From: Planctomycetota bacterium
Lineage (GTDB): Bacteria; Planctomycetota; Phycisphaerae; Phycisphaerales; SM1A02
NCBI GenBank assembly: GCA_026386795.1
Contig: JAPLMU010000146.1
Coordinates: 21,963 to 66,820 of the forward strand
Direction: 5' to 3'
DNA: 44,858 nucleotides
Position numbers and translations under genes: made by a program. Of the stretch, positions 17,742 through 26,651 are shown piece by piece. A model generated the notes under the pieces. It made no database searches. It was not told the origin of the DNA and saw only the letters and a list, made by a program, of their open reading frames with translations. Numbering within the stretch: position 1 is the first letter of the stretch; the number at the start of each line of letters is the position of its first letter.

Positions 17742-19232
17742 TTAGGGGCCAACCGGTGGCCCTGCGGTCCCAGCGGTGCCCGGCACGGCGGCTCCGACCA
17801 CAATTTCCACACCAGGGTGGGTCGCCCGAAAGCGATCAATTCCCTGCGCCGTGATTTGGGTGTTGAACACATATACGCGCTGCAAGCGCGGCAATTTGGC
17901 GAGCACCATGAAGACACCGTCGGTGGCACTGGTACTGACCAAGTTCACCGTCTCTGCTTCAAGCGTCCGAGACAAGAGGACGGTAATGCCAACATCAGTC
18001 AATGCGGTGTTGTCTACGCGCACCGAGCGAACCAATGGCATTGATGGCATTTGCATCATGCCAGCGTCCGAAACTGCTGCACGCGCAAACGACAGTTCCT
18101 CAATCTGCGGCGCAATCGGAATGAGTGCAGCAAGGGCGACATCGCCCACACCCTTTCCGCCCGGAATACTCACCGCAAATGTCGACGCCCCGATAGAGAG
18201 CGGAACAGCATTGATCCCGTTCCCGCGCAGAGCGGCCGCCTCCGCCACCTGCGAATCAGACAACGCTGGCAAGCCAGCCGATCGACCTTTCGCGACCTTC
18301 ACCGGTCCGCGATTCTCGGCGGTGGATGCGGGCACTGGCGCGCCACGGACTCCGCCTACCTCACTCGCTTCGCCTGTTGCACTCCCTGCCGGCATGACCG
18401 CACCAGCAGCAATCCATGTTCGAAGTACCTCGAGTTGCGACGCCTTCAATCGATCGCCCTTGGGGGGCATGGCGTCATCGTCTTCCGCTGGCAGCATGCA
18501 ACGTTCAATCATCAGGCTATGTGCAGGATCACCCGCTTGGACAATCCAAGACCCGCGGGAATCGCGAGAAACAAGCGAGGATCTCACATCCATCGACAGA
18601 CTGCCCTTGTGCTTTCCATTGCCGTGGCACTGATAGCAGCGATCTTGAAGAATGGGCAATACATTCGACGTGTAGTAGGCCAGCTTGTCTGGTTCTGTGC
18701 CAGTCCCCGCCCCTTCCTTGGCACCTGTGTCGTCCTTCGTTGGCGCGCCCATCCATGCCTTGAGGATCGGCTGCAACACGTAATTTTCTCCCCACACCAT
18801 GTCACCGCCAAGATGTCCAACCCATCCCACCAACAATGCTGATGCAAGGAGCACACTCCGCACGATTGGAGTGATTTGTGCGCCTTCACCGGAGCTGCGC
18901 GTTGCGCGCGCTGCTAACCAGGCAAGAGCGATCAGGACGATGGACGCCGAGATCCCCAACCATCGATGCCAGAAGAGTGAATCCGAGCTGGCCTCACTCT
19001 CGGCAAAGAACCACCCTGTACCACTCGCTGCTACGGCACCAAGCGCTGCAAGACCCAACGCAATCGGTGTGAAGGCGGAAACCGTTGGTCGCCTCTGAAT
19101 GAGGCGCGTCACTTCGACGGCAAAGGCTGCAAACACAAGCCCAAGCGGCAAATGAACGAGCAATGGGTGCAGCCGACCAAAGGACTCTAGGACTGGTGAA
19201 ATGGCGTCAGCAATGACAATCGCGGAATGCAT
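17742..19232 (-). CDS. DUF2231-like membrane domain fused to cytochrome c and leucine-rich-like repeats
   Basis: The product is 496 residues from the ATG at 19232. Residues 15-150 hold about four membrane spans beginning with HPLLVHLPLGLVFAAFAVEV, the DUF2231-type HPLxVHxP entry. Residues 187-280 form a planctomycete-type cytochrome domain: CYQCH at 199-203 is a CXXCH haem site, followed by HKGSLSMD, AGDPAHSLM and MPPKGDRL, and WIAAGA. Residues 320-490 have LRR-like spacing (LPALSDSQVAEAAALRGNGI, LVRSVRVDNTALTDVGITVL, LPRLQRVYVFNTQITAQGID). The protein is probably anchored in the membrane with the haem outside. Electron-transfer partners are unknown. The longer upstream frame would run through the dinB start and is rejected. 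Confidence 0.8.
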   Translation of the reverse strand: MHSAIVIADAISPVLESFGRLHPLLVHLPLGLVFAAFAVEVTRLIQRRPTVSAFTPIALGLAALGAVAASGTGWFFAESEASSDSLFWHRWLGISASIVLIALAWLAARATRSSGEGAQITPIVRSVLLASALLVGWVGHLGGDMVWGENYVLQPILKAWMGAPTKDDTGAKEGAGTGTEPDKLAYYTSNVLPILQDRCYQCHGNGKHKGSLSMDVRSSLVSRDSRGSWIVQAGDPAHSLMIERCMLPAEDDDAMPPKGDRLKASQLEVLRTWIAAGAVMPAGSATGEASEVGGVRGAPVPASTAENRGPVKVAKGRSAGLPALSDSQVAEAAALRGNGINAVPLSIGASTFAVSIPGGKGVGDVALAALIPIAPQIEELSFARAAVSDAGMMQMPSMPLVRSVRVDNTALTDVGITVLLSRTLEAETVNLVSTSATDGVFMVLAKLPRLQRVYVFNTQITAQGIDRFRATHPGVEIVVGAAVPGTAGTAGPPVGP

Positions 19233-19270
19233 GTTCCAAGCGTACCCCGATGGAAGTACGGTGTTGCACG

Positions 19271-20446
19271 ATGACCGCGCCGCGCACGATTCTCCATGCC
19301 GATCTTGACGCGTTTTTCGCGTCGGTAGAGCAGTTGGACCACCCAGAAATGCGTGGCAAGCCAGTGCTTGTTGGCGGACGCTCCGGACGGAGCGTGGTCG
19401 CCACGGCGAGTTACGAGGCACGCCGATTTGGATGCCGAAGCGCCATGCCCATGACGCGCGCCTTGGCACTCTGTCCACACGCCGTGGTAGCAACGCCACG
19501 CTTTGAGCGTTACTCAGAACTCAGTGATCGGTTCATGGAGATTCTTGGGCGCTACTCCCCACTCGTCGAAGCACTGAGTGTGGACGAAGCGTTCATCGAT
19601 GCCACAGGGAGCCGCTTGCTTCACGGCGACGGCGTAACCATTGCCCGCGCCATCCGCGCCGCAACGCAAACAGAACTCGGTCTAACAGTCAGCGTCGGGA
19701 TTGGTTCAAACAAGTTTGTTGCCAAACTCGCAAGCGACATGAATAAGCCAGACGGAATCACCGAATCGCCACTCGATAATTCTTCACTCCTTGCAAACTG
19801 GCTGGCTCCGATAGGCATTGAACGCATGTGGGGCATCGGGCCAAAGTCACTTCCACGATTCCACGCAGCAAAGGTGCATACGTTCGGCGACTTGCAGCTC
19901 ATGGCTGAACATGACGTGCTTACACAACTTGGACCCCACGCCATTGACATGCGATCGCGGGCGCTCGGCATTGACAGCCGCGCCGTAGAAACCGTCCGTG
20001 ATCGCAAAGGTGTTGGTCACGAGACCACCTTTGCAGATGACGTTAGCGATCAAGAATCCATACTAGAAACACTGCTATTTCTGGTGGAAAGCGCAGCGCG
20101 ACGGTTACGAGGAAGCGGCAGCACTACACGGCGAATCACCATCAAGATTCGCTTCGGCGACTTTGAAACCATCACCCGCAGCACCACTCTGGACGCAGAC
20201 ACCGACCGCACACTCGTGATCCTTGCGGCTGCCAAGGATCTCTTCAAGCGCTGGGCCGCACGAGAATTCGTAGCAGTTCGATTGATTGGTGTGAGACTTG
20301 AATGCACCGCCCCGGGCGACGAAACCCAAGCGTCACTGTTCGCCGATCCACAGGCCGAGCGTGATCGCACCGTCGATCGCGTTGCTGATGCCATCGAGCG
20401 TAAATTCGGCAAAGGCATGATTGGCCGCGGGCGACCCGAGCCGTAG
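19271..20446 (+). CDS. dinB: DNA polymerase IV (Y-family)
   Basis: This 391-residue translesion polymerase carries ILHADLDAFFASVEQ with the first catalytic Asp, the SVDEAFIDATG block with catalytic Asp-Glu, SVGIGSNKFVAKLASD, and a helix-hairpin-helix region (IERMWGIGPKSLPRFH). The little-finger domain contains GHETTFADD. Near the end, QASLF fits a beta-clamp-binding motif. It inserts bases opposite damaged template in the cytoplasm. The ATG at 19271 gives the usual family N terminus. It diverges from the cytochrome fusion with 38 bases between starts and ends 7 bases from the opposing transhydrogenase stop. No LexA-type operator was recognised in the short upstream region. Confidence 0.95.
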   Translation: MTAPRTILHADLDAFFASVEQLDHPEMRGKPVLVGGRSGRSVVATASYEARRFGCRSAMPMTRALALCPHAVVATPRFERYSELSDRFMEILGRYSPLVEALSVDEAFIDATGSRLLHGDGVTIARAIRAATQTELGLTVSVGIGSNKFVAKLASDMNKPDGITESPLDNSSLLANWLAPIGIERMWGIGPKSLPRFHAAKVHTFGDLQLMAEHDVLTQLGPHAIDMRSRALGIDSRAVETVRDRKGVGHETTFADDVSDQESILETLLFLVESAARRLRGSGSTTRRITIKIRFGDFETITRSTTLDADTDRTLVILAAAKDLFKRWAAREFVAVRLIGVRLECTAPGDETQASLFADPQAERDRTVDRVADAIERKFGKGMIGRGRPEP

Positions 20447-20453
20447 CGACAAG

Positions 20454-21878
20454 TCACTCACCGGCACTTGCGCGCATGTTGTTGTACGCATTCAACGCGG
20501 CCACTCGATAGCACTCTGCGTAAGTCGGATAGTTGAAGACGTTGGACAAGAAGAAGTCCAGGCCGCCGTTCAAGCGAATAACCGCCTGACCAATGTGCAC
20601 CAACTCTGTTGCATTTGCGCCAAGAATGTGCACGCCAAGCAGTACGCGCGTTTCGCGATGGAAGATCAATTTCAAGAATCCATCAGCGTTTTGGTCGATT
20701 TTTCCACGTGCAATTTCACTGTATCGAGCCACGCCGATTTCATAGGGAACTTTGTCCGCGCTCAACTTCTGCTCTGTGGCACCCGCGCTGCTCAGTTCGG
20801 GAATTGCGTAAATACCAACGGGATAACTATCACCCATCGGACTGACTGGCGCACCGAACATTGCAAGTGCCGCGATCCGGCCTTGCGCTGCGCTGGTTGC
20901 TGAAAGTGACGGGAAGCCAATGAGGTCGCCAGCAGCAAAGATCGAAGGCGTAGTGGTTCGGTAATACTCGTCAACCTTGATCCGCCCGCGCTCGTCGGCA
21001 ACAAGTCCCGCGCACTCAAGGTGCATCCCTTCTACGCACCCCTGCCGCCCACCTGAAATGATTGCGGCATCGGCAATGACGCGCTTGCCGCTCTCGAGTT
21101 CTACTTGAACGCGGCGCGTTGGCTCTTCAAGAACCGCGATCGATGTGACATTTTCGTTGCACCGGAAGATCATGTCGTGCGTGCGCATCTCATGCATCAG
21201 TTCATCCACGGTTTCGTGATCCATGAAGGAAATCGGACGCGCGGCGCGCTCTACCAGCGTGACCTTCGTGCCGAGCGATGCAAAGAACGACGCATATTCA
21301 ACACCAATGACTCCGCCACCAACAACCACAAGAGAGCGAGGAATTTCGCGAAGCTTTCCGACTGTGTCACTAGTAAGCACAATCGGTGACTCTTCGCTTG
21401 ATTGATCAGGGCAACCAGGCGGAATCACTGGTCGTGTGCCAGATGCGACCAGTGCGAAAGCTGTGGTGATGGTCCGATCGCCATCCGCGCTGTCGATCAT
21501 GATTGTGTTTGCATCAACAAAGGACGCAAACCCCCAGAAAATTTTCACTCCGTTGCGAACCAACATCGAACGGATCAGCTGTTGCTCTTCCTGAATCACC
21601 GACGAAACGCGCTCCAGTAATTGCGGCATCGTCATCTGTACATGATCAACACCGATTGCCTCGAGAGACCGTTGGACAGTACCCCGCTTCAGGCTAATGA
21701 CAGCTTCACGAAATGTCTTGGAAGGAAGCGTTCCGAGGTGCACTGACACCCCGCCAACGCCACGCTTGCGCTCGACCATGGCCACGCGCTTTCCAAGTTT
21801 GGCTGCCTGAATTGCCGCACTCTGTCCAGCGGGACCACTGCCAATCACCACAAGGTCATATTCGTAGATGGCTTCCAT
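20454..21878 (-). CDS. sthA: Soluble pyridine nucleotide transhydrogenase-like flavoprotein
   Basis: The 474-residue protein belongs to the pyridine nucleotide-disulfide oxidoreductase fold: FAD-binding VIGSGPAGQSAAIQAAKLG, NAD(P)-binding VVVGGGVIGVEYASF, FAAGDLIGFPSLS, and the C-terminal dimerisation domain. At the redox-disulfide site the family C-x4-C is GGVSVHLGTLPSK here (Ser45, Thr50), so there is no disulfide. This excludes lipoamide dehydrogenase or glutathione reductase chemistry and matches SthA, which lacks the pair. It would move reducing equivalents between NADPH and NAD+ in the cytoplasm. The ATG at 21878 is preferred; a GTG at 21905 directly after the preceding stop is possible. 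It is probably co-transcribed with the HEPN-like gene. Confidence 0.88.
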   Translation of the reverse strand: MEAIYEYDLVVIGSGPAGQSAAIQAAKLGKRVAMVERKRGVGGVSVHLGTLPSKTFREAVISLKRGTVQRSLEAIGVDHVQMTMPQLLERVSSVIQEEQQLIRSMLVRNGVKIFWGFASFVDANTIMIDSADGDRTITTAFALVASGTRPVIPPGCPDQSSEESPIVLTSDTVGKLREIPRSLVVVGGGVIGVEYASFFASLGTKVTLVERAARPISFMDHETVDELMHEMRTHDMIFRCNENVTSIAVLEEPTRRVQVELESGKRVIADAAIISGGRQGCVEGMHLECAGLVADERGRIKVDEYYRTTTPSIFAAGDLIGFPSLSATSAAQGRIAALAMFGAPVSPMGDSYPVGIYAIPELSSAGATEQKLSADKVPYEIGVARYSEIARGKIDQNADGFLKLIFHRETRVLLGVHILGANATELVHIGQAVIRLNGGLDFFLSNVFNYPTYAECYRVAALNAYNNMRASAGE

Positions 21879-21905
21879 GAGCGGTGCAGCGTAGCGACTC
21901 AGCAC

Positions 21906-22550
21906 TTACTTCTTAGCGGGCGGCCAGCACAACACTCCCCAATCATCCGAATACCCGTGATTGATGACCACTTGGATCGCCGCGAGCGCAACCGCGTCCA
22001 AAATCATTGACGTGCGCTTCAGTACCGTGCGGTTCTCCCTGCTGCCATAAGTAGAGCCACCCTGCGCAAGTTGTGCATGAACCAAGGCGCATCGTTCCAG
22101 AAGGTGAGCTAGCAATCGATCCCATCGGCGGCGAGCGAGCAGGTCCTTGAGATCTACAGCGTCAAAGTGCCGGGCGAGGTAACGGTCAACAAACATGCTC
22201 GCCACGAGCGTGCGATCGCGGTTAAACGTGGCAGCAATGATTCCATCCTGATCCGTCGCTACTAGTTGCTTCACAAACGCTGCAAGAGTTGCGCGTTCCG
22301 TCATTGGTTGATTGCGCGCAACATCCCAACGCGCGCACAGCGCTGATAGCCCCGCCCATTGCGCAAGCATGCGATCGTCGAGTTCAGACTCACCACAAGA
22401 CTCTGCATGCTCTAGCCACGTAAAGGCGCGATGGATGCGAATCCGATTGTCTTCATAAAGTCGCGCGTTGGCGTACGAATCACGGCGTGGCTTCCACAAT
22501 TTGCGAAGCGTAGAAAGGTCGAGCGGTGCCGAGAGAATGCTGGTGCGCAT
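21906..22550 (-). CDS. HEPN-domain-like protein with R-x4-H motif
   Basis: The product is 214 residues from the ATG at 22550. The sequence is largely helical: RIRIHRAFTWLEHAE, MLAQWAGLSALCARWD, MFVDRYLARHF, then LLERCALVHAQLAQGG. The Arg153-x4-His158 pair in that helix matches the RX4-6H signature of HEPN RNases. The surrounding QLAQGGSTYGSRENR and the closing DDWGVLCWPP fit, from memory, an uncharacterised family of Apea-like HEPN proteins. HEPN proteins often cleave RNA in toxin or defence systems, but many are not toxins. No antitoxin-like partner is adjacent: the neighbours are a CDF transporter and sthA. Family assignment is inferred and should be checked by profile search. Confidence 0.55.
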   Translation of the reverse strand: MRTSILSAPLDLSTLRKLWKPRRDSYANARLYEDNRIRIHRAFTWLEHAESCGESELDDRMLAQWAGLSALCARWDVARNQPMTERATLAAFVKQLVATDQDGIIAATFNRDRTLVASMFVDRYLARHFDAVDLKDLLARRRWDRLLAHLLERCALVHAQLAQGGSTYGSRENRTVLKRTSMILDAVALAAIQVVINHGYSDDWGVLCWPPAKK

Positions 22551-22594
22551 AGGTCGGAAGCGTAGCGTTGAACCGCGACGCAGACGACCCGCAG

Positions 22595-23533
22595 TCAACC
22601 CGTTGCAGCGGCAGGCTCGTCCCACGGCTCGATGTGCGCGGTGGCATTACCGCCGTCCGTGCATCCAAGGGCCACCTCTATCTCATACTCAATCGACGAC
22701 GCTAGCTCATGCGCAGTGCGTACATCAAGCGAATCGTCCACTTGGACGTGGAAATCCACCCAATGATGCCTACCGATGTGCCGCGTACGAAGCTTGTGCC
22801 AACCACGAATCAACGGCTCACGGGCGCCCGCCGTACCACTGATGTGTGCGTCCAGAATCTTGCGAACCGTCTCGTAATCCCCCGCATCTTGCTCATCAAC
22901 CAATTCGCCGAGCGAGCGACGCACCATACGAATTCCGAGACCAACCAAAAGGCATGCCATCAGGATTGCGACTAGAGGATCGATCCAAGCCAGACCGGTC
23001 ATTCGTACTGCCACGAGCGCGCCAATAACACCGACACTGATGATCGCGTCGGAAATCAAATGACGACCGTCGCCAACAAGCGCGGCCGAGCCGTTTCGAT
23101 TTCCAAGTTTCATCAGCCACGCGCCAAGCGCACCGTTGGCGATGGCGGTCGCACCGATGAGAAGCAAGCCCCATTCAATGCGCTGTACCCCGAGGTCGCC
23201 AGCGAGCAGGCGATGCACCGCTTCCCAAACGATGCTCGCTCCGGCGGCGCCAATGAGTGCGCCTTCGACTGACATGCTGACAAATTCGAAGCGCCCATGC
23301 CCATAGGGGTGCGTGCGATCCGCGGGGCGATGCGCCTGTGAAATTGCCCAGAGCGCGAATCCGCTTGCAACAACATTGATGATGGACTCGAGCGCATCGC
23401 TATAGACGGCTGAAGAACCTGTCACTCGCCACGCAATGAACTTGACCGTCATCAGCACAACGCCTACAGCCACTGCAATCGCCGCAGCGCGACGCTCAAT
23501 AGCGTGCATGGCTGCAGCGGCTTCAGTTGCCAT
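22595..23533 (-). CDS. Cation diffusion facilitator (CDF) metal efflux transporter
   Basis: The product is 312 residues with about six membrane spans. CDF hallmarks are visible: YSDALESIINVVAS in span 2, HPYGHGRFEFVSM after it, and DGRHLISDAIISVG in span 5, giving the H/D-x3-D metal-binding pair typical of Zn/Fe/Mn/Co transporters. A cytoplasmic C-terminal domain (HHWVDFHVQVDDSLDVRTAHELAS) completes the family architecture. It exports a divalent metal in exchange for protons. The ATG at 23533 overlaps the end of the membrane fusion protein gene by 11 bases, so the two are co-translated. The metal specificity cannot be read. Confidence 0.9.
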   Translation of the reverse strand: MATEAAAAMHAIERRAAAIAVAVGVVLMTVKFIAWRVTGSSAVYSDALESIINVVASGFALWAISQAHRPADRTHPYGHGRFEFVSMSVEGALIGAAGASIVWEAVHRLLAGDLGVQRIEWGLLLIGATAIANGALGAWLMKLGNRNGSAALVGDGRHLISDAIISVGVIGALVAVRMTGLAWIDPLVAILMACLLVGLGIRMVRRSLGELVDEQDAGDYETVRKILDAHISGTAGAREPLIRGWHKLRTRHIGRHHWVDFHVQVDDSLDVRTAHELASSIEYEIEVALGCTDGGNATAHIEPWDEPAAATG

Positions 23534-24680
23534 TGGCAGGTGGCGTTGATTGCGCAGTGCCTGCCGCGGCAGGCGTTGGAACAACCTGCGGTGCCGCGCC
23601 CGGCGTGACCACCGGATCCGGAGCCCCTGCATCGCCGGCACTTTCAATAAAGACATCAAGGAGCTGCCCAGGGGCTACCGGAACCTTGGGGTCGACAAAT
23701 TGATAGATGACCTGCAAGACGCGCGTATCAATGCGCTCGGCGTTCTCTCCAGAGAGCGTCTTCTTGGGCAGCACCAACGGCACACGGCGCACGAAGGTCA
23801 CCGGGAAACTCGCCTGCCGACCGCCGCGCAGCGAAGCAATTGCCTTACCTTTGTCGCTGAAACGCCACGCATCAAGCTCATCAATATCGACGCGAATATA
23901 GAGAGGATCAAGGTCCCCAAGCGTCATTTGCGTCTTGGCGCCCGGTCCCGCCGCGGCATACTGACCAGGCCGCGCATCAATACGGAGAATCTCCGCATCA
24001 ATCGGAGCGCGCGCAATGCAGCGGTCGAGCTCCGTGCGAATCATGCCCACTTCTGCCTTCGCAGTGGCCACATCCGCCGCAATGACACGCAGGTCCTCCG
24101 GGTAGGTGCCCTTGCGAACGAACTCAAGATTCGCGTCTGCCTCGGCGGACTTCGATTGTGCATTCGCAAGGTCAAACTCGCGCGTCGGGAGTTCATTATG
24201 GCTCATGGCACCGGCTTCGCCGATGGCACGCAGCCGATCGAGTCGCCCCTGCGCGTCGCGCACCGCCGCTCGCATCTGATCTGCTCGAGCCTGCGCTTGT
24301 TTGAGTGTCTCTGGCTTCGGCAAACTGCGCGACTGTTCCAAACGCGCCTCGGCGGCGAGCATGCGCGCCTCGGCACCTAATGCCTGCGCAGTGAGTGCAC
24401 GACGATCGATGATGAAGAGTGGGTCACCCTTAACAACTCGCTGACCTTCCTTCACCATGACTTCTTCAATGAGTCCACTCACGGGCGCGCCAAGTTCAAT
24501 GAGCTCCGATGATGGCTCAACGAGTCCCGAACCACTGACGCGGTCGCCGTAGGGCGAAGTCACCGGAGGCACAACCGGCGGGGGCGACGGCAGAGCTGCA
24601 TTCTGCTTGGCGACGGTGTACACCGAAGCAACGATGCCAACGACTGCGAGTATCGGGAGTGCGATGAACTTCCAATTCAT
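23523..24680 (-). CDS. HlyD/DevB-type periplasmic membrane fusion protein
   Basis: The product is 385 residues from the ATG at 24680. A single N-terminal membrane anchor (FIALPILAVVGIVASVYTVA) is followed by a Pro-rich linker and a lipoyl-like half (GLVEPSSELIELGAPVSGLI, VKEGQRVVKGDPLFIID). A long helical hairpin (about residues 95-180, rich in Ala/Arg/Gln/Glu) comes next, then barrel and membrane-proximal segments (CIARAPIDAEILRIDARPGQ). This fits the DevB subfamily that pairs with a DevC-like permease and a DevA-like ATPase. It would bridge the inner-membrane exporter to an outer-membrane channel. It lies 46 bases downstream of the ATPase gene, the third part of the same exporter. Confidence 0.88.
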   Translation of the reverse strand: MNWKFIALPILAVVGIVASVYTVAKQNAALPSPPPVVPPVTSPYGDRVSGSGLVEPSSELIELGAPVSGLIEEVMVKEGQRVVKGDPLFIIDRRALTAQALGAEARMLAAEARLEQSRSLPKPETLKQAQARADQMRAAVRDAQGRLDRLRAIGEAGAMSHNELPTREFDLANAQSKSAEADANLEFVRKGTYPEDLRVIAADVATAKAEVGMIRTELDRCIARAPIDAEILRIDARPGQYAAAGPGAKTQMTLGDLDPLYIRVDIDELDAWRFSDKGKAIASLRGGRQASFPVTFVRRVPLVLPKKTLSGENAERIDTRVLQVIYQFVDPKVPVAPGQLLDVFIESAGDAGAPDPVVTPGAAPQVVPTPAAAGTAQSTPPANGN

Positions 24681-24726
24681 GATCTATGCCTAGGTGAGGG
24701 GTCTGCGAAGTGCAGGAAAGCGTAGT

Positions 24727-25476
24727 TCAATGGCGCTGAGCGGCGTCGCTCATCCGGGCGGCTGATTCGGCAAGTGCCTCGGCAGGGGTGCTGACATGGG
24801 TAACACGCCCGTCATCAAGGTGGGCGATACGGTCTGCGAAGTGATAAATGCGTTCATCATGCGTCACCACGATCACTACTCGCTCAGCAGCGGCGGTGAG
24901 TTCGCGGATCAGAGCCATGACTTTCTGACCAGTGGCGCCATCGAGCGCACTCGTCGGCTCGTCGCATACCAAGAGGCGCGGACCAGTGACGAGCGCGCGA
25001 GCAATCGCAACGCGCTGTTGTTGCCCGCCTGAAAGCTTGCTCGGTCGCGTGGATTCGCGGCCCTTCAGACCAACTTCTTCTAGAAGTTTCGCAGCCCGAT
25101 CGAATGCGTCTCGCTTCGGGTGGCGTCGAAGCAGGAGTGGCACGGCAACATTCTCAAGAATGGATACCTGAGGAATGAGATTGAACTGTTGGAAGATGAA
25201 ACCAACATTCTCTCCGCGCCAAAGCGTGCGTTCGTGATTGCTCAGCGCGGATGGATCGGTGCCCAGCACAGACATGGCTCCTTCATCGCGCTGCAACAGT
25301 CCAGCGAGAATTGAAATGAGCGTGGTCTTGCCGCATCCGGATGGCCCAACCAATGCCATCATTTCTCCAAATCGCACTTCAAGATTCACGCCTCGCAAAG
25401 CGCGCACCATGGAATCGCCCACACCGAAGGTCTTGAACACTTCGCTGCAAACGATGCTGTTTGTGGGTTCGCTCAT
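24727..25476 (-). CDS. ABC exporter ATP-binding protein (LolD/DevA-like)
   Basis: This 249-residue ATPase has a complete motif set: Walker [11 protein letters not shown]-loop FQQFNLIPQ, signature LSGGQQQR, Walker [13 protein letters not shown] and switch His in VVTHDE. The family (MacB/LolD/DevA type) drives FtsX-like permeases rather than classical pumps. The start at MSEPTNS (25476) overlaps the permease stop by four bases (ATGA), which decides it over the longer upstream frame. It would power the permease encoded before it and the membrane fusion protein encoded after it. Confidence 0.93.
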   Translation of the reverse strand: MSEPTNSIVCSEVFKTFGVGDSMVRALRGVNLEVRFGEMMALVGPSGCGKTTLISILAGLLQRDEGAMSVLGTDPSALSNHERTLWRGENVGFIFQQFNLIPQVSILENVAVPLLLRRHPKRDAFDRAAKLLEEVGLKGRESTRPSKLSGGQQQRVAIARALVTGPRLLVCDEPTSALDGATGQKVMALIRELTAAAERVVIVVTHDERIYHFADRIAHLDDGRVTHVSTPAEALAESAARMSDAAQRH

Positions 25477-26639
25477 CCTTGGAACACCTCGGACGGATCG
25501 AGCTTCACTACGCGGCGCATGCTGAGGAGACTCGAAGCAACCACAATGAAGATCACCGCTGCGGCGGCGATTACTGGAATGTGCCACGTCATCTTGAAGG
25601 CTAATTTGTCGCCCGGAATTGCGAGACCAACAATTGAGGTCACACCCAAGCCGATACCAAGCCCCAAGACGCCCGCCACTGCACCTTGCAAAGCAACAAG
25701 TTCGAGAAGCCGGGGCGTGGTAGCCCCCATGGCTTTCATAGCTCCGAAATACTTCAAATTGTCAAGAGTGAAGTTGTAAAACATCTGCCCGGCAATTGCC
25801 ACGCCCACTAAGAAACCGAGCACAATTGCAATTCCGAAGTTGATTGGAATTCCCGTCTGCGTCATCCAGTACCTAATGGTGGTCCATGCGAAATCATGCG
25901 GGGTATAAACAGCGAGACCAGTCTCCCGCGCAATACGGTCGCGCAGTTCAGTAATCGAAGCGCCGTCCGCTGCCTTCACAAGAATCATGCTGAGCGTGCG
26001 GCGATTGGCTGGCGCAAATCCAATAGCGCGCGAATAGGTGGTGTAGATCGTGGGGACATTTTGAAATGTCGGCTTGGTTTCAGCAATGCCGCCGATCACC
26101 GCGCGACGTTCATTGAGTTCAAGTTCCTCGCCGATCTCAATCGGGCGCTTTGGACCGCTCGGATCCGCGGGATTGATGGGCTGAGCGAGGCGCGAGCGCG
26201 CACCACGCGTCTCAATGATGATGGTGTCCGGCTTGCGAAGCACACTGACATCGCCCTTCACCATGCGCGCTGGAACGCCAATCAGGCTTGCATCATCGAC
26301 GCCGACCACATCACAAATTTGCCGGGTGCCACTTGGAAGTTTGGCAACTAGCAAGCCCTTAAACAGGGGAACGGCCCAACCAACGCCGTCCACACTTCGC
26401 ACCCGCTGCAAGGCTGTCACCTGCATCGGCTTGGTGTCATCCACAAATTGCATAGTGGGATCGGTAACCCACAGATCAGCTTGCGGAGTTTCCTCAATGA
26501 GCGCGTAGGTGCGGCTCATGAGGCCGACAAAGATGCTGGCCTGCTGTGCGATCAAGAGCGTGGCAAAGGAAAGCCCCAACAAAATTCCGTAGAACTTTGC
26601 CGTGTCACCAAAGAGCATCTTGATCGCAATAGTTCGCAT
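25473..26639 (-). CDS. FtsX/DevC-like ABC transporter permease
   Basis: This 388-residue permease has one span near the N terminus and three spans in the C-terminal half, the FtsX/MacB topology. The large extracytoplasmic region between them (about residues 45-260) includes DLWVTDPTMQFVDDT and NRRTLSMILVKAADG. The C-terminal spans carry MKAMGATTPRLLELVALQGAVAG, the coupling region of DevC-type permeases, and the end [15 protein letters not shown] is characteristic of the family. With its ATPase and fusion protein it forms a DevBCA-like tripartite exporter; the substrate (a lipid, glycolipid or peptide in known cases) is unknown. It begins 12 bases after kup. Confidence 0.9.
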   Translation of the reverse strand: MRTIAIKMLFGDTAKFYGILLGLSFATLLIAQQASIFVGLMSRTYALIEETPQADLWVTDPTMQFVDDTKPMQVTALQRVRSVDGVGWAVPLFKGLLVAKLPSGTRQICDVVGVDDASLIGVPARMVKGDVSVLRKPDTIIIETRGARSRLAQPINPADPSGPKRPIEIGEELELNERRAVIGGIAETKPTFQNVPTIYTTYSRAIGFAPANRRTLSMILVKAADGASITELRDRIARETGLAVYTPHDFAWTTIRYWMTQTGIPINFGIAIVLGFLVGVAIAGQMFYNFTLDNLKYFGAMKAMGATTPRLLELVALQGAVAGVLGLGIGLGVTSIVGLAIPGDKLAFKMTWHIPVIAAAAVIFIVVASSLLSMRRVVKLDPSEVFQG

Positions 26640-26651
26640 GGAAAGATCTGC

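Noticed and set aside
19233-19499. Longer N terminus of the cytochrome fusion
   Set aside because: It runs antisense through the dinB start and the conserved first polymerase motif, and is basic and low complexity rather than protein-like.
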